This document shows, piece by piece, positions 31,159 through 41,320 of a stretch of DNA of 63,934 nt; position 1 is the first letter of the stretch; the number at the start of each line of letters is the position of its first letter. This DNA is from a virus: IMG/VR virus record IMGVR_UViG_3300019360_000003, positions 1 through 63,934 of that record; one strand, 5' to 3'. The notes under the pieces are model-generated. The model did not search any database, was not told the DNA's origin, and saw only the letters and a program-made list of their open reading frames with translations. A program made the position numbers and the translations under genes.

Positions 31159-32541
31159 ATGCCAGACGGCGCCAGTATTTCAAGACTCAGACTCTCCTCC
31201 GTGATCGAGGTCACACGCGGGACGACGCCGGCGAATCCGCCGTATGCGATCCTCCCGATCCGGCGCGGCAGTTCCGCGTCGGTCCAGAAAGCTTTCGAGC
31301 GCAGCTCGCTGATTCGCTCCGACCGCCAGGGGGGACAGCAGATCGGCGGCACGGCGTCCAACCAGGCCCGGCTCTCGATGCCGCTACTGCGCGAGGACGG
31401 CTTCATGCAGTGGATGCGCTCGGCGCTCTCGAACGTCGAGGCGGTCGTTGATCTGGCCGGGAGTTTCTCCTTCACGTCCGGCTCAAAGACGATGTCCCGC
31501 GCCGCGGGATCCTTTCTGACCGACCCGATCGCCGACCGTTTGAACGTCGGCGATGTGTGTTACATCACGGGCACGACCAACAACCAGTCTACGCTGACCG
31601 GCGCGCATGATGCGTCACAGACGACGTTTACCGTGGCCTCCACGGCGGCCTTCGACGCCTCCGGCGCGTTCCGTGTCGATACCGAAATCATCACCTACAC
31701 CGGCAAAACGGGAACAACGTTTACCGGCTGTACGCGCGGAGCTGCGGAAACTACGGCCGCGTCTCATTCGAACGGCGCCGCGGTGATCCCGATCCGGCGT
31801 ATCACCGCGATCACCGCCACCGACGTGACCTTCGGCAACAACACCGTCGTTACAGAGGCTGCGCTTGCTGTCACGGTCGTGACGCTTACGAAACTCCTTC
31901 TGCCCGGAACCTCTCGCAAGTTCTACAGCCTCGAACAGTTCGGCGGGGACATCAACGTATTCGAGATCTTCAAGGGCGTCGAGGCGAACACGGCCGCGTT
32001 TACCGTTCCGACCTCCGGCGAGGTCGGCGTCGAGTTCGGCCTGATCGGCACGAGATACGCTTTGGGACAGGTCTCCGGCTCGACCTACGCGGCCACGCTC
32101 GGCAACACACCGGCGGCGGCCTCCGCGGCCGGCTCATCGCTGCTCATTGATGGCGCGACGATCAATAGCTGCGTGGAGTCGTTGAACTTTAATATCAACA
32201 ACAACCGCGCCGCGAAGTTCGGCGTCGGCGAGCAGTTCGCGTGTTTTGTGGAAGAGGGCGATTTCGACGTCGACTTGTCATTGGTCATCTACTGGGTCGA
32301 TGCGACGCTTCAGACCAAGTTCCAGAACGAGACCCGCTTCGCGCTCGCGCTGCTCAACGTGGACCAGAACGCCGGCCACAAGTTCCGCCACACCTTCCCG
32401 CGCCTCGTCCCGACCCAGGCGCCAAAAGGAGAGAGCGGACAGACGATAACGGAACAACTTTCAGCATTCGCCGAATACGATCCGGTTACCGCGGCGAAAT
32501 ATTTTTACCACCACATTCAGAATATTCCAGCGGTTCTATAA
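31159..32541 (+). CDS. Major tail tube protein
   Basis: A 460-aa protein. The N-terminal 100 and C-terminal 200 residues match phage tail tube proteins of the PF18906 kind (EVTRGTTPANPPYAILPIRRGSS at the start). A middle insertion at about 130-215 (QTTFTVASTAAFDASG...TEIITYTGKTGTTFTGCTRGA) is a separate beta module often seen in surface-exposed phage proteins. Product: the hexameric rings of the tail tube. Confidence 0.8.
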   Translation: MPDGASISRLRLSSVIEVTRGTTPANPPYAILPIRRGSSASVQKAFERSSLIRSDRQGGQQIGGTASNQARLSMPLLREDGFMQWMRSALSNVEAVVDLAGSFSFTSGSKTMSRAAGSFLTDPIADRLNVGDVCYITGTTNNQSTLTGAHDASQTTFTVASTAAFDASGAFRVDTEIITYTGKTGTTFTGCTRGAAETTAASHSNGAAVIPIRRITAITATDVTFGNNTVVTEAALAVTVVTLTKLLLPGTSRKFYSLEQFGGDINVFEIFKGVEANTAAFTVPTSGEVGVEFGLIGTRYALGQVSGSTYAATLGNTPAAASAAGSSLLIDGATINSCVESLNFNINNNRAAKFGVGEQFACFVEEGDFDVDLSLVIYWVDATLQTKFQNETRFALALLNVDQNAGHKFRHTFPRLVPTQAPKGESGQTITEQLSAFAEYDPVTAAKYFYHHIQNIPAVL

Positions 32542-32580
32542 GGCGCCGCCATTTTACAGAAAGGACACCTGACGGTTCTT

Positions 32581-33102
32581 ATGTTTGACGTATCAAGTTT
32601 CGGAACCAAGGAAGACCTCACGAAGGGGGCCTGGCTGAGCTTTGAGAACTCAGCCGGCGATCCCGTCTTCCGCATCAAGCTCACCTCGACCGACGGCCAA
32701 GTCGGCGAAAAGCTCATTTACGAACAGGTCGATAAACGCGCGAAGAGAGGCGGCCAGATCTCGCAACCCTCGGCGGAACATGCCGTCGCGCAGAATACGC
32801 GGCTCCTGGCTCGCCTGACGCTCGAGTGGGAGAGCCTCGACGAGGAGAAGGGCGAGTGGAAGCCCCTGGTCCGCTGCGGCGAGAAAGATCTCGCCTGCAC
32901 CTACAACAACGCTGTCTGGCTCTACTCGAACGTTCCGATGATCTACGACAGGGTCAATAAGTTCGTCACTGACCCCGAAAATTTCGTCGCCCAGCGCGCC
33001 AGCGCCGAAGAGCGGGCCACGGACGCTCTCAACGGCCATCTCAGGGCTATCGAAAAAAACTCCGAGAGTGGGCCGATTGGCGCTTCGGCGATGCCGGCTT
33101 AG
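32581..33102 (+). CDS. Tail assembly chaperone, gpG-like
   Basis: A 173-aa protein between the tube and tape-measure genes. An acidic C-terminus and the slippery site at 33054-33060 mark it as the G-like chaperone that coats the tape measure during tail assembly. The beginning (LTKGAWLSFENSAGDPVFRI) is the usual start of such proteins in siphophages. Confidence 0.75.
   Translation: MFDVSSFGTKEDLTKGAWLSFENSAGDPVFRIKLTSTDGQVGEKLIYEQVDKRAKRGGQISQPSAEHAVAQNTRLLARLTLEWESLDEEKGEWKPLVRCGEKDLACTYNNAVWLYSNVPMIYDRVNKFVTDPENFVAQRASAEERATDALNGHLRAIEKNSESGPIGASAMPA
33054..33060 (+). promoter_or_regulatory. Programmed -1 frameshift site A-AAA-AAC
   Basis: In the G frame the codons are GAA AAA AAC. Slipping back one base at A-AAA-AAC continues in the T frame (LREWADWRFGD...) to 33437 without a stop. 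The heptamer and position match the known tail-chaperone recoding signal. Confidence 0.85.
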
Positions 33103-33437
33103 CCCACGAGGAAAACGCCGGCATTATCGCGCGGCGCCTTAAAGAGGGGTTGCCAGTGCGCGAGGAGCACGTCGAGGCCTCGCTCGCCGAAGGGGCGAAA
33201 CATGACCTGGCGCCCGACGGAGAGGCCGTCGCCGACTGGTTCTGGGAGCTGCATGCGGGGCGCGGCGCTTCCGGCTTCGGCGCTCCGGAGCCGCTCAGGT
33301 ACACCGAGATCGAGGCCTGGGCGCGGCTTACGGGAGTCGATCTCGACCCGTGGGGCTTGCGGCTCCTGAAGATGCTCGATGGGATTTATTTGCGGCTCGC
33401 CGCGGAGAGGATGCGGCGTGAGGCTGAGAGGCGCTGA
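33060..33437 (+). CDS. Tail assembly chaperone T region, made as G-T fusion
   Basis: A 125-residue extension read in the -1 frame after the slippery site, giving a fusion protein of about 284 aa from 32581. The T part is helical and Trp-rich (ADWFWELH, WARLTGVDLDPW). G:T stoichiometry set by frameshift efficiency controls tail assembly. Its stop TGATG overlaps the tape-measure start. Confidence 0.8.
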   Translation, partial: LREWADWRFGDAGLAHEENAGIIARRLKEGLPVREEHVEASLAEGAKHDLAPDGEAVADWFWELHAGRGASGFGAPEPLRYTEIEAWARLTGVDLDPWGLRLLKMLDGIYLRLAAERMRREAERR

Positions 33438-36400
33438 TGCCAACGGTTGACCTGGCGACACTGGCTTTCGAGATAGACGCGTCGCGCGCCGACGCGGGAG
33501 CGCGCAAGGTCAACTCCGCGCTCGACTCGATCGAGAAAAAAGCCGACGCGGTCACTCAGAGGATTAACGAGTTCAACGGCCGGCTCGGGGCCTCCGTCCA
33601 AACCTCCGCGCTGGAGAAGAGCGCTCGCGGCGTCGAGAGCGCGAACCGCCAGGCCGCCGCTTCGCTCAAGGATGTGGAGCGGGGCGTCGCCAGCGTTAGC
33701 CGCGCCCAGCAGAAGGCGGCTGACGACGCGCTCCGCCACGCGCAGGCCTTCGCCCGGCTCCTGCAGGCGCAAGGGAAGAGTGCGGACGCCATCAAGGCCC
33801 TTGAGCGCGCGCTCGGTCAATACCAGGGCAGTCAGATCCAGGTCCTCCGAGTCCAGACCCAACTTACGAACCTCCAGAACGATTACGCCAACTCGCCGCT
33901 GATCTCCGCCGTCCGCGCCCAGTCTGAGGCGATGGGATCTTTGGGCCGCGCGAGCGGCCAAGCCTCCGCCAACTTCGCGCAGACGGCCAAGGCGGGGACC
34001 GCGCTCGGGGACAGTCTCTCCAGCTCCACAGCCGCCACGATAGCCCAGGCTCAGGCGCTCGCCCAATTGCAAGTTTTGCAGGGCGATAACGCGGCCGCGG
34101 CCCGGACCCTGGCCGACGCGCTACAGACGGTTTCCGCGCAGCAAGAGCAGGCGCTCGCAAGTAAGAGCTCGTTCGGATCAAGATTGCTTGAGGGGCTGCG
34201 CGCCGCGACGGCCGTGGTCAACGCGGTCACGGCGGGCCTGCAGTTCTACACGACTCTGCGGGGCGAGGCCGGCCAGACGACGACTGAGGCCGAGGCCGCG
34301 GCGAAAGCGGTCTCGCGAAGCTTCGAGTTTGCGCGCGCTGGAGCGAAGGCTGTCAAGAACGCGGCCGATGAGGCGACGGCCTCGCTCTCCCGGATGGCCG
34401 CGATCGCGAAGGGGGCGTTTGGCGCGCCAGCGGAAGGGCGAGCGGTTGCGGCGCCGGCGGCAGGCCCTGTTACGGCGCAAAACCTCCTTGAGCGAATCCG
34501 CGCGGCCAATAAGGCCGTTCTGGAATCCTCTCGCAAAGAGGAGGGAGAGAAAGACGCGCAGCAGGCGGCTAAGCTCGCCCAGCAGGCTAAATCGACGGCG
34601 CGCTTCTTCGAGCAGCTCGACAAAGCCAAGCGGGCCGCGCTGCGCTTCGGCCGCGAGGAGACGGGATCGGCCAGTCTGATCGATTTCCTGGAGGGACTCT
34701 CCAGCGTGGCGGATCGAGCGGCCGCGCGCGTCTCGACTGCGGCCAGCTCGATCAGTCAGCGTATCCGCGCCTCATTCGCGGGCGATCTCGGCGACCGCGT
34801 AAGAGCGGTTTTTGATTCCTTCGGCGGAGGGGCCGAAGGAGCGGCGGGCAAGCTTGAGAGCCTGAATAACCGCGCGCAGTTCGCGACTGGTGTTTTCACG
34901 CTCGTCGCCGGCAAGGTGGCTTTTATGGCGGCGGCTTTCACCGCCCTCGCCGTAGCCATCGCCGCCGCGACGCCCATACTCATCGGGATCGGAGCTGTCG
35001 GCGTCCGAGCCAATGCGCAGTTCGAGCAGGTCAAACTCGGGATCGCCTCCATTACGGCCAGCGTGGCGGAACTGCGAACGGGCGAAGGAGTAAAGCTTGA
35101 GGGTATCAACGAGCTAAACGCCGCGCTCCCCATCGCGCAAAAGCAGCTCGACGCGCTGCGCGTGGACGCCCTGCAAACCGCTCTAACCTTCGAGCAGATC
35201 GCGCCGGCGTTCCTGCAGGCGGTCGGTCCCGGGCTCGCCGCGGGACTCAATCTCGACCAGATCCGCAAAACAGTCATCGATCTTTCGCAACTGATCATTC
35301 CTCTGACCGGCAACGCCGCGCAGCTCGGCCAGGAGCTGCGGGCCATTTTTAGCGGCGACATCAACCAGGATACGCAGGTCGCGAAGGCGCTCGGCATCAC
35401 AAAAGAACAAATCGAAGCGGCCAAAGAGCAGGGCAAGCTCGCCGACTTCCTCAATGAGAAACTGAAAGTCGCCGCGGCGACCGGCGCGCTAATGGCCAGG
35501 ACGTTCGAGGCCGCGACCTCGAACCTGCGCGAGGCTGGGACGGTGCTCGCCGGGCGAGTCACCGAAGGGTTTTTCAGCGCGCTCCGCGACAAACTCAACG
35601 CGACGCTCCCGACGATCTTCGAGACGGCGGGCGGGACGGTCGAGATCAGCGCGCGATTCAAAGGAATCGCCGACACGTTCACCGAGGTCTTCGACCGGCT
35701 GGGCCAGCGCGCCGTCCAGGCTATAGATTTCGCGCTGCGGCAGATCGAGAGCCTCTCGCGCTTTCTGGAGAGCGCTCGCATCCCTGTGCTGCGGCTGCTC
35801 GACGCCACGGACTTGCTGATCGACCGGATTACGATTCTAGGCAAGACCCTGGTAAGTGAACTGGGCTTCGATGGGAAGGGCGCTATCATCGACATCGCGC
35901 AGGAGCTTGAGGACCTGTCTTTGATCATCGCATTTCTCCAGGACGTGGGCGAGTTATTCGGCGTCTCCTTCCTGGGAACGATCAAAGAGATCGCCTTCGT
36001 TATTGAAGACAGGCTGAACGAGGCCCTTAAATTCCTGGGCATTCAGATCCAGGCGTTGGATAAAGATGTGCAGAGATTGGAGGGCGATCTGATCCAATTG
36101 GAGGATCGGTTCCAGCAGGGCTTTAAAAACGTGCGCGAAACTCAGAACCGTATAGAGATCGCGCGCGGGTTGAACGCGATTGACGCGAAACAGAGAGCGC
36201 AGGTCGTTCTATTTTTGGGCCAGGAGTTCGATCTACCTGGAGGCGGGACCGATGTTATCACTGGGGGGCGCGGAACGAAGATCGTCCCGCCGAAACCGAC
36301 GAGAGAAGCGGGGGGAGGAAAGTCGCGCGCCGAATCCGAAGCCCGCGCAATTCGTGAAGCTCAACTTGCGTTGGAGAAATCCGCCGTTGAGCAAACCGTC

Positions 36401-38539
36401 CGCTTACTGAAGGCCGAGCGCGAGGAGCGGCTCGCGCTTCTGAAGGAGCAATACGACCAGGGCCTGATCGCCACGCGGCGCTTTTACGACGAGAAGGTCA
36501 AGATAGCGGCCGACAACATAGACGCCGAGATCTCCCTGCTGCGGATCGAACAACAGTTGCTCGAAGACGCGCGCGGCTCGGCCAAGGGCGCTGAGAAGAT
36601 CCGGATCGAGCAGCGGATCGGCGAGGTGATCGCGGAGCAGGAGCTAAAGGTTATCGAGCTTACGAAGGCGTTCCGCGAGAATTTCGCGGAGTTCAAGAAA
36701 ATCACGGCGCTGCCCGCCTTCGATCCCTCGCAGACCATCGAAGAAGTTGCGCCAATAGAATCGCCGCTGATCCTTGGCGCGCGCGCGCGCCTCAAGGATC
36801 TCAAGGCCGCCTCCGAGGAATTCGACCGCCTGCAGGCGAATCTGGAGCGCGACCGGACGATTATTGACCAGCGCGTCGCCGCCGGCGCGCTCGACGAGGT
36901 CGAGGGACGCAAGGCGCTCGCCGCCGTGGAGCGCAAGTACCGCGACCAGCTCGTCTCTACGCTTGAGGCTCGGCGCGAGATTGCTATCATCGAAAAGGGC
37001 GCTTCATCGGCCGCGGTCGCTCAAATAGAGGCCGAGATCGAAGCCTTGAAATCCCTCGGCCAGGAGATCACCAATACACAGCGCTTCCTTCGAGGCCTCG
37101 GCCCTGGAAGCGATACTGGGCGGCTCTTCGAGGATCTGGGATCAGGACTGCGCGACGCGATCCGGGCTGGCTTCACCGATGGCTTCGCCGGCGCGAGGCG
37201 TTCATTCGGCGATCTACTAAAGAACTTGGCGGCCGACTTCCTCACCTCTCAGTTGATTCAATTGTTGCGCAACATTTTTAACCCTCAGGCAGCCGGCCAG
37301 ACAGGCGGCGCGGCTGGTGGCGCCGTGCAGACCGGCGGCGGCGGACTCAGCGCCGCGATCGGACGCGTTACGAGCGCGCTAGAGGGCGGTGGAGGAGGCG
37401 GCGGCAATTTCACGACTCCCCCGATCGCGGGCGGATCCATCCCAGGCGCTAGCGGGGCGCGAATACCCGGCCTGGGAGGAGGTTTCAATCTCGGCGGAAT
37501 CCTCTCGAAGATCCCCGGCTTGAGCGGAATCTTCGATTCATTCGAGAAGACGGCAGCGCAGGGGCGGCTCAACAGCCTGCCTCTGTTGGACGCGGCGGGG
37601 AACGCGATCCCTGGTAGCGCCGCAGCCGCAGCGCCGGGACTGCTCGGCTCTCTTGGCGGCTTCGGGTTGCTCGCCGGAGGCGGCTTCCTCGGCTCTCTGC
37701 TCGGTGGGAGCTCGCCAACGAGAAGGTTGCTTGGTGGCCTGGGCGGGACGCTTGGAGCCGGCGCCCTGGGCGCGACCGGCATCTTTGGCGGGGGCATCGC
37801 GGCAGCGCTCCCCGCTCTGTTCAGCAACCCCATCACGGCGATTGTCGCAGGCGGCATCTTGGGAGGCCTCGCGCTATTTAAGGTGTTTGGCGGCGGCGAG
37901 TTCAAGAAATTTGCGAAGGCTACACAGGACGCCTACCAAGTGAAGGTAAAAGACGATCCGCCAGGCAGGGAACTGTACAAGGCGGTCAAGCAAATCGGCG
38001 AGGGCGCGTTCGGCTCATTCGGCAAAAATATCTCGCGCACGATCCAGCTTGATGAGGCGCGCGATCTGATCGGTCAATATGCAGAGGCGACCAATCAAGA
38101 GAATTCGGCGCTCGTGAAACGCCTCCGCCAGATTCGCGAGATCGGCGAAATCGGGAATCCGGCGAATCAATTTGTCCGGCGGGCTTTCGGGGGTGGATTC
38201 CTCGCTGGGCAGACGGTGATAGCCGGGGAGCGTGGGGCCGAGGTAATCCAAGCCGGCTCGTCAGGTCACGTCTTCCCCTCTATCACCGATTATTTGGATC
38301 GCGCCTTCGCCCAACTCGAACGGAGGCGGGCGATTTCTCCTGGCGCCGGAGGCCAGCAGATGGCCGCGATACTGGGCGCGCTGATCGGACAACTGGAGCG
38401 ACTTGGCGCGGTGCCGCCGGGTTATGTGTTCATGCAGGGAGCGGAGGAATCGCGCGGGCAGGTCGGGCGACTCGTGCGCGAGGGCTTCGCGGCGAGCCCC
38501 GGCGAGCAGCGAGAGTTTTCGCAGCAACTAGGGCTATAG
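33437..38539 (+). CDS. Tape measure protein
   Basis: A 1700-aa protein. Long Ala/Gln/Lys/Glu helical stretches occupy residues 1-480, with a hydrophobic cluster near 490-525 (VAFMAAAFTALAVAIAAATPILIGI). More coiled coil follows to about 1260. A Gly-rich region with a second hydrophobic cluster lies at about 1320-1480, and the conserved-looking end contains GEHGAE-like ERGAEVI. By the rule of about 0.15 nm per residue the tail would be near 250 nm. No lysozyme or peptidase motif was seen. Confidence 0.9.
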   Translation: MPTVDLATLAFEIDASRADAGARKVNSALDSIEKKADAVTQRINEFNGRLGASVQTSALEKSARGVESANRQAAASLKDVERGVASVSRAQQKAADDALRHAQAFARLLQAQGKSADAIKALERALGQYQGSQIQVLRVQTQLTNLQNDYANSPLISAVRAQSEAMGSLGRASGQASANFAQTAKAGTALGDSLSSSTAATIAQAQALAQLQVLQGDNAAAARTLADALQTVSAQQEQALASKSSFGSRLLEGLRAATAVVNAVTAGLQFYTTLRGEAGQTTTEAEAAAKAVSRSFEFARAGAKAVKNAADEATASLSRMAAIAKGAFGAPAEGRAVAAPAAGPVTAQNLLERIRAANKAVLESSRKEEGEKDAQQAAKLAQQAKSTARFFEQLDKAKRAALRFGREETGSASLIDFLEGLSSVADRAAARVSTAASSISQRIRASFAGDLGDRVRAVFDSFGGGAEGAAGKLESLNNRAQFATGVFTLVAGKVAFMAAAFTALAVAIAAATPILIGIGAVGVRANAQFEQVKLGIASITASVAELRTGEGVKLEGINELNAALPIAQKQLDALRVDALQTALTFEQIAPAFLQAVGPGLAAGLNLDQIRKTVIDLSQLIIPLTGNAAQLGQELRAIFSGDINQDTQVAKALGITKEQIEAAKEQGKLADFLNEKLKVAAATGALMARTFEAATSNLREAGTVLAGRVTEGFFSALRDKLNATLPTIFETAGGTVEISARFKGIADTFTEVFDRLGQRAVQAIDFALRQIESLSRFLESARIPVLRLLDATDLLIDRITILGKTLVSELGFDGKGAIIDIAQELEDLSLIIAFLQDVGELFGVSFLGTIKEIAFVIEDRLNEALKFLGIQIQALDKDVQRLEGDLIQLEDRFQQGFKNVRETQNRIEIARGLNAIDAKQRAQVVLFLGQEFDLPGGGTDVITGGRGTKIVPPKPTREAGGGKSRAESEARAIREAQLALEKSAVEQTVRLLKAEREERLALLKEQYDQGLIATRRFYDEKVKIAADNIDAEISLLRIEQQLLEDARGSAKGAEKIRIEQRIGEVIAEQELKVIELTKAFRENFAEFKKITALPAFDPSQTIEEVAPIESPLILGARARLKDLKAASEEFDRLQANLERDRTIIDQRVAAGALDEVEGRKALAAVERKYRDQLVSTLEARREIAIIEKGASSAAVAQIEAEIEALKSLGQEITNTQRFLRGLGPGSDTGRLFEDLGSGLRDAIRAGFTDGFAGARRSFGDLLKNLAADFLTSQLIQLLRNIFNPQAAGQTGGAAGGAVQTGGGGLSAAIGRVTSALEGGGGGGGNFTTPPIAGGSIPGASGARIPGLGGGFNLGGILSKIPGLSGIFDSFEKTAAQGRLNSLPLLDAAGNAIPGSAAAAAPGLLGSLGGFGLLAGGGFLGSLLGGSSPTRRLLGGLGGTLGAGALGATGIFGGGIAAALPALFSNPITAIVAGGILGGLALFKVFGGGEFKKFAKATQDAYQVKVKDDPPGRELYKAVKQIGEGAFGSFGKNISRTIQLDEARDLIGQYAEATNQENSALVKRLRQIREIGEIGNPANQFVRRAFGGGFLAGQTVIAGERGAEVIQAGSSGHVFPSITDYLDRAFAQLERRRAISPGAGGQQMAAILGALIGQLERLGAVPPGYVFMQGAEESRGQVGRLVREGFAASPGEQREFSQQLGL

Positions 38540-38542
38540 ATT

Positions 38543-38728
38543 ATGGAAAAAGTGCGACTGCTAACAAAAGATGGCGGCTTCGTGACGAGCGGAATGATTC
38601 CGGCGTTCAATGATCCGCCCGATGTGATCGTGTGGGGCTCTCGGATTTTTCAGTACGACTCGACCGATGATGAGCGGGAACATGTCTACATTGAGGCCTT
38701 TAGTTCTTACCTGGTGATCGTGGAGTAG
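38543..38728 (+). CDS. Small tail-region protein
   Basis: A 61-aa beta-rich protein (FVTSGMIPAFNDPPDVIVWGSRIFQY...YIEAFSSYLVIVE). Common in this place in siphophages. Function unknown. Confidence 0.5.
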   Translation: MEKVRLLTKDGGFVTSGMIPAFNDPPDVIVWGSRIFQYDSTDDEREHVYIEAFSSYLVIVE

Positions 38729-38731
38729 AAG

Positions 38732-39187
38732 ATGGCGGATCTCGAAAAACTGATCACGACTGGCGTCGCTTCTTACGGGCTAAAGGTCCGTAAGCGCTGG
38801 CCCGTGCAGTTTTTCAGGAATCGCGCAGGCTATGGTTACCCGGTCGTGTATGACGACATCCGCGGGGCGAAAGAATGGGCGATTGTCTTCAACACGCTCG
38901 TTGATGATGTCTCGCAGTGTCCCGTCACGCTGGCCGACGGGACGATCCAAAGCACGTTTGAGTATCTGCGCGACTTTATTGATAGGCACTTCGAGCCGGA
39001 GGTAAAACCCTTCATCGTCAGGTGTCCGGCCGATGGGAAGGACTACACGGCGATGTTTACGGACCCGGACTTCGAGCTGAGTTATAACAACTTCCGTCTC
39101 TGGTCGAGCGGAATCGTTATCGCGCAATGGCGAAGCGGCGATCTGCAGCTTGATGGAATGCAGGTTGATAACCCGCTGGAGATTTGA
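38732..39187 (+). CDS. Minor tail protein candidate
   Basis: A 151-aa protein between the tape measure and hub genes. Gene order equates it with distal-tail components. The sequence has mixed strands and CPVTL/VRCPADG cysteines, possibly a metal site. No family recognised. Confidence 0.5.
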   Translation: MADLEKLITTGVASYGLKVRKRWPVQFFRNRAGYGYPVVYDDIRGAKEWAIVFNTLVDDVSQCPVTLADGTIQSTFEYLRDFIDRHFEPEVKPFIVRCPADGKDYTAMFTDPDFELSYNNFRLWSSGIVIAQWRSGDLQLDGMQVDNPLEI

Positions 39188-41313
39188 TGCGAAAAATTGT
39201 TACGAGCGTCAATCCGAACAAACTCGAAGAGCTCAAGCGCCTCCAGCGCGAGGGCCGCTCAATCTCTTACGCCGAGGTCCTTGCCGTCCACTGGCCGCAA
39301 CCCACGGGAACGCGCTATTACGCCATCAGCCGCTTCGATCTGGCGCCGAACTTCCAGAATCTCCCCTGGAAGCCGGTCCAATATCGGATCTACAGCCGAC
39401 AAGGGGAAGGCGTTGAGGCGATTCCGTACGTTACAACTCATGACGCGAATGACGATAAGATCTCCTGGGAGTTCATTGATCATGATCTGGAGATCACCAA
39501 GCTCTACGTACTCCATCAGTCATCGGCAAAAGTAGAACTTCTCTGCTATGTCGCTGAGATAGACCAGCAATTCAATTTGTGGTGGGGACTGCTCGATCCG
39601 CATGGCGGCCGACGGGCAACCCTGATCAAGGCGTCGGCGACCTTTGGGTTCCGCTCTCCCCGCGGCAAGATTCCACGTAAGCTTTTGAGCGCGACCACAT
39701 GCCAGGCCACCTTTGCGGATCTGGGCACGGGATGCACATACAATCTTGGCGCTGGCGGCTCAATCGGCAATATCAACTCGGCGACAGGCTTGCCCTATAG
39801 CGAATGCCCGAGGAATAGCCGGGCAGTTTGTTTGCAGCGAATTGGCGGCGATGAAAAGCGGCTGCCATACCAGGCCTTCAGCGCGGTTCTCGGGTCGGAG
39901 ACGGTCGAGCAGTCGAAAGGCCCGAACACTCTCGCGACGACCAAGGGCAATGACTCGGCGCTCAACATCGTCCTGCAACTGATCTTTGGGAAGCGCAAGG
40001 TTAGGGCGCTTCCGACTCGCCTTTATCAGATCCAGACCAATACGAATAAGCCGGAGAAGGGAACCGTCAGCGCAATCTTTCCGGTTTCTGATTGCCATGT
40101 GCGATCCATCACGAATCCGAGAATCAACAATGTCCTGGTTACATCCTCCAACGACAGCAGGAATCAATTTTTCCGAAACCTCGGGGAGATCGGACAGGCT
40201 CCGTTGCCGCTCACCTCAAAGCAACAGGCGGACAACGCCTCGGGCGTGGCTGAATTCCGCGGATTGATCTTCGGAGCATTCGGAGGTAAGAGCGCGGGCG
40301 ATTTTACGGGAAGCTGCGATGTCGAGGGCTGCGACGAGGTGCGCTTGTGGACCGGCCCACAGAAAGGCCAGAACGGCTATTCGACGAACCGCGCCGAGTG
40401 TCTCCGATTCCTGCTCGAAAACAAACGAAGCGGAAATGGCGACGGCGCAAGCACACTCGTTGATGAGGATTGGACGGAGCTGGCGGAACGCTGCAATGAT
40501 CAGGTCGGCTATTCGGACGCGCAGGGGGCGCACTTCACCGGGCCGCGTTCCACGTTCAACGCCCAGGTCGAGGGGCGACAGGCGAGCCAGGTCATCCGCG
40601 ACGTATGCATGGCCGGCTTCTTCACCGCGCCATTTCCGTTCGAGGGCAAGAAGCGGATATTCCTGATCAAGGACGAGCCGCTTGACAGCTCGATCCCTCA
40701 ATTCACCAACGCAGGCCCAGACGCTAATGTTGATTGGGAGTCGGTCGAGCTTATTCCGACTCAGGGTTACGACATCGTCAATGCGGTCACTGTCTGGTAT
40801 GAGGCTGCCGAGTTCGATTATGTTCGCCGCCCCCTGACTTTTAATTACACCGAACTCCAACAACTGCGCGGCCAGGCGTTGGGTGACGCAAGCGAAGAGA
40901 GGTCGCCGGCGGAGCACAGCCTGTTCGGAGTCGTCGAATTCGGCGAGGCTGTTAGGGTCGGCAATCTGATCGGCGATCTCGGGTCGTTCGCGGCGGGCGG
41001 GACGAAAAATCCCTTGCGCGTCCGCTTCCGCTCGGCGCGCTCATTTCTGGAGCCGGAATTCCTGACTCTTCACCCCTACAAAATTATTGATCTGAATTTC
41101 CCCGAACTCGCGCCATATCGCGAGCCGATGGGGGAGCCTGCGCGCTATTTCCGCGTTCTCACGATCCAGCGTTTGCAAAATTTGCAAATGGAGGTTCTGT
41201 GCCAATGGTGGCCATACGGCTATGTGAGCCGGATCGAGGACGCCACTCAATCCCCACCGATGGCGGGATCGGGCGGGACGGGCGCGCCATTGGAGGAAGT
41301 GATCACGACTTGA
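39187..41313 (+). CDS. Tail hub/tip protein
   Basis: A 708-aa protein, ATG 39187 overlapping the previous stop. It contains several Cys-bearing stretches (ATTCQATFADLGTGCTYNLG, DVEGCDEVRLW, AERCNDQVG), the first being the known C...F.D.GC pattern of phage tail proteins (DUF2163-like). The latter half has hub-like beta domains ending in QMEVLCQWWPYG. It is probably the baseplate hub at the tail tip. Confidence 0.65.
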   Translation: MRKIVTSVNPNKLEELKRLQREGRSISYAEVLAVHWPQPTGTRYYAISRFDLAPNFQNLPWKPVQYRIYSRQGEGVEAIPYVTTHDANDDKISWEFIDHDLEITKLYVLHQSSAKVELLCYVAEIDQQFNLWWGLLDPHGGRRATLIKASATFGFRSPRGKIPRKLLSATTCQATFADLGTGCTYNLGAGGSIGNINSATGLPYSECPRNSRAVCLQRIGGDEKRLPYQAFSAVLGSETVEQSKGPNTLATTKGNDSALNIVLQLIFGKRKVRALPTRLYQIQTNTNKPEKGTVSAIFPVSDCHVRSITNPRINNVLVTSSNDSRNQFFRNLGEIGQAPLPLTSKQQADNASGVAEFRGLIFGAFGGKSAGDFTGSCDVEGCDEVRLWTGPQKGQNGYSTNRAECLRFLLENKRSGNGDGASTLVDEDWTELAERCNDQVGYSDAQGAHFTGPRSTFNAQVEGRQASQVIRDVCMAGFFTAPFPFEGKKRIFLIKDEPLDSSIPQFTNAGPDANVDWESVELIPTQGYDIVNAVTVWYEAAEFDYVRRPLTFNYTELQQLRGQALGDASEERSPAEHSLFGVVEFGEAVRVGNLIGDLGSFAAGGTKNPLRVRFRSARSFLEPEFLTLHPYKIIDLNFPELAPYREPMGEPARYFRVLTIQRLQNLQMEVLCQWWPYGYVSRIEDATQSPPMAGSGGTGAPLEEVITT

Positions 41314-41320
41314 GGTATTT

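Noticed and set aside
32100-32588. Short plus-strand frame (32241-32588) at the end of the tail tube gene
   Set aside because: Shadow of the tail tube coding frame with Arg-rich composition and no ribosome site.
34756-36042. 428-codon minus-strand frame inside the tape-measure gene
   Set aside because: Ser/Arg-rich mirror of an alanine/leucine coding strand; the 1700-aa plus-strand gene explains the region.
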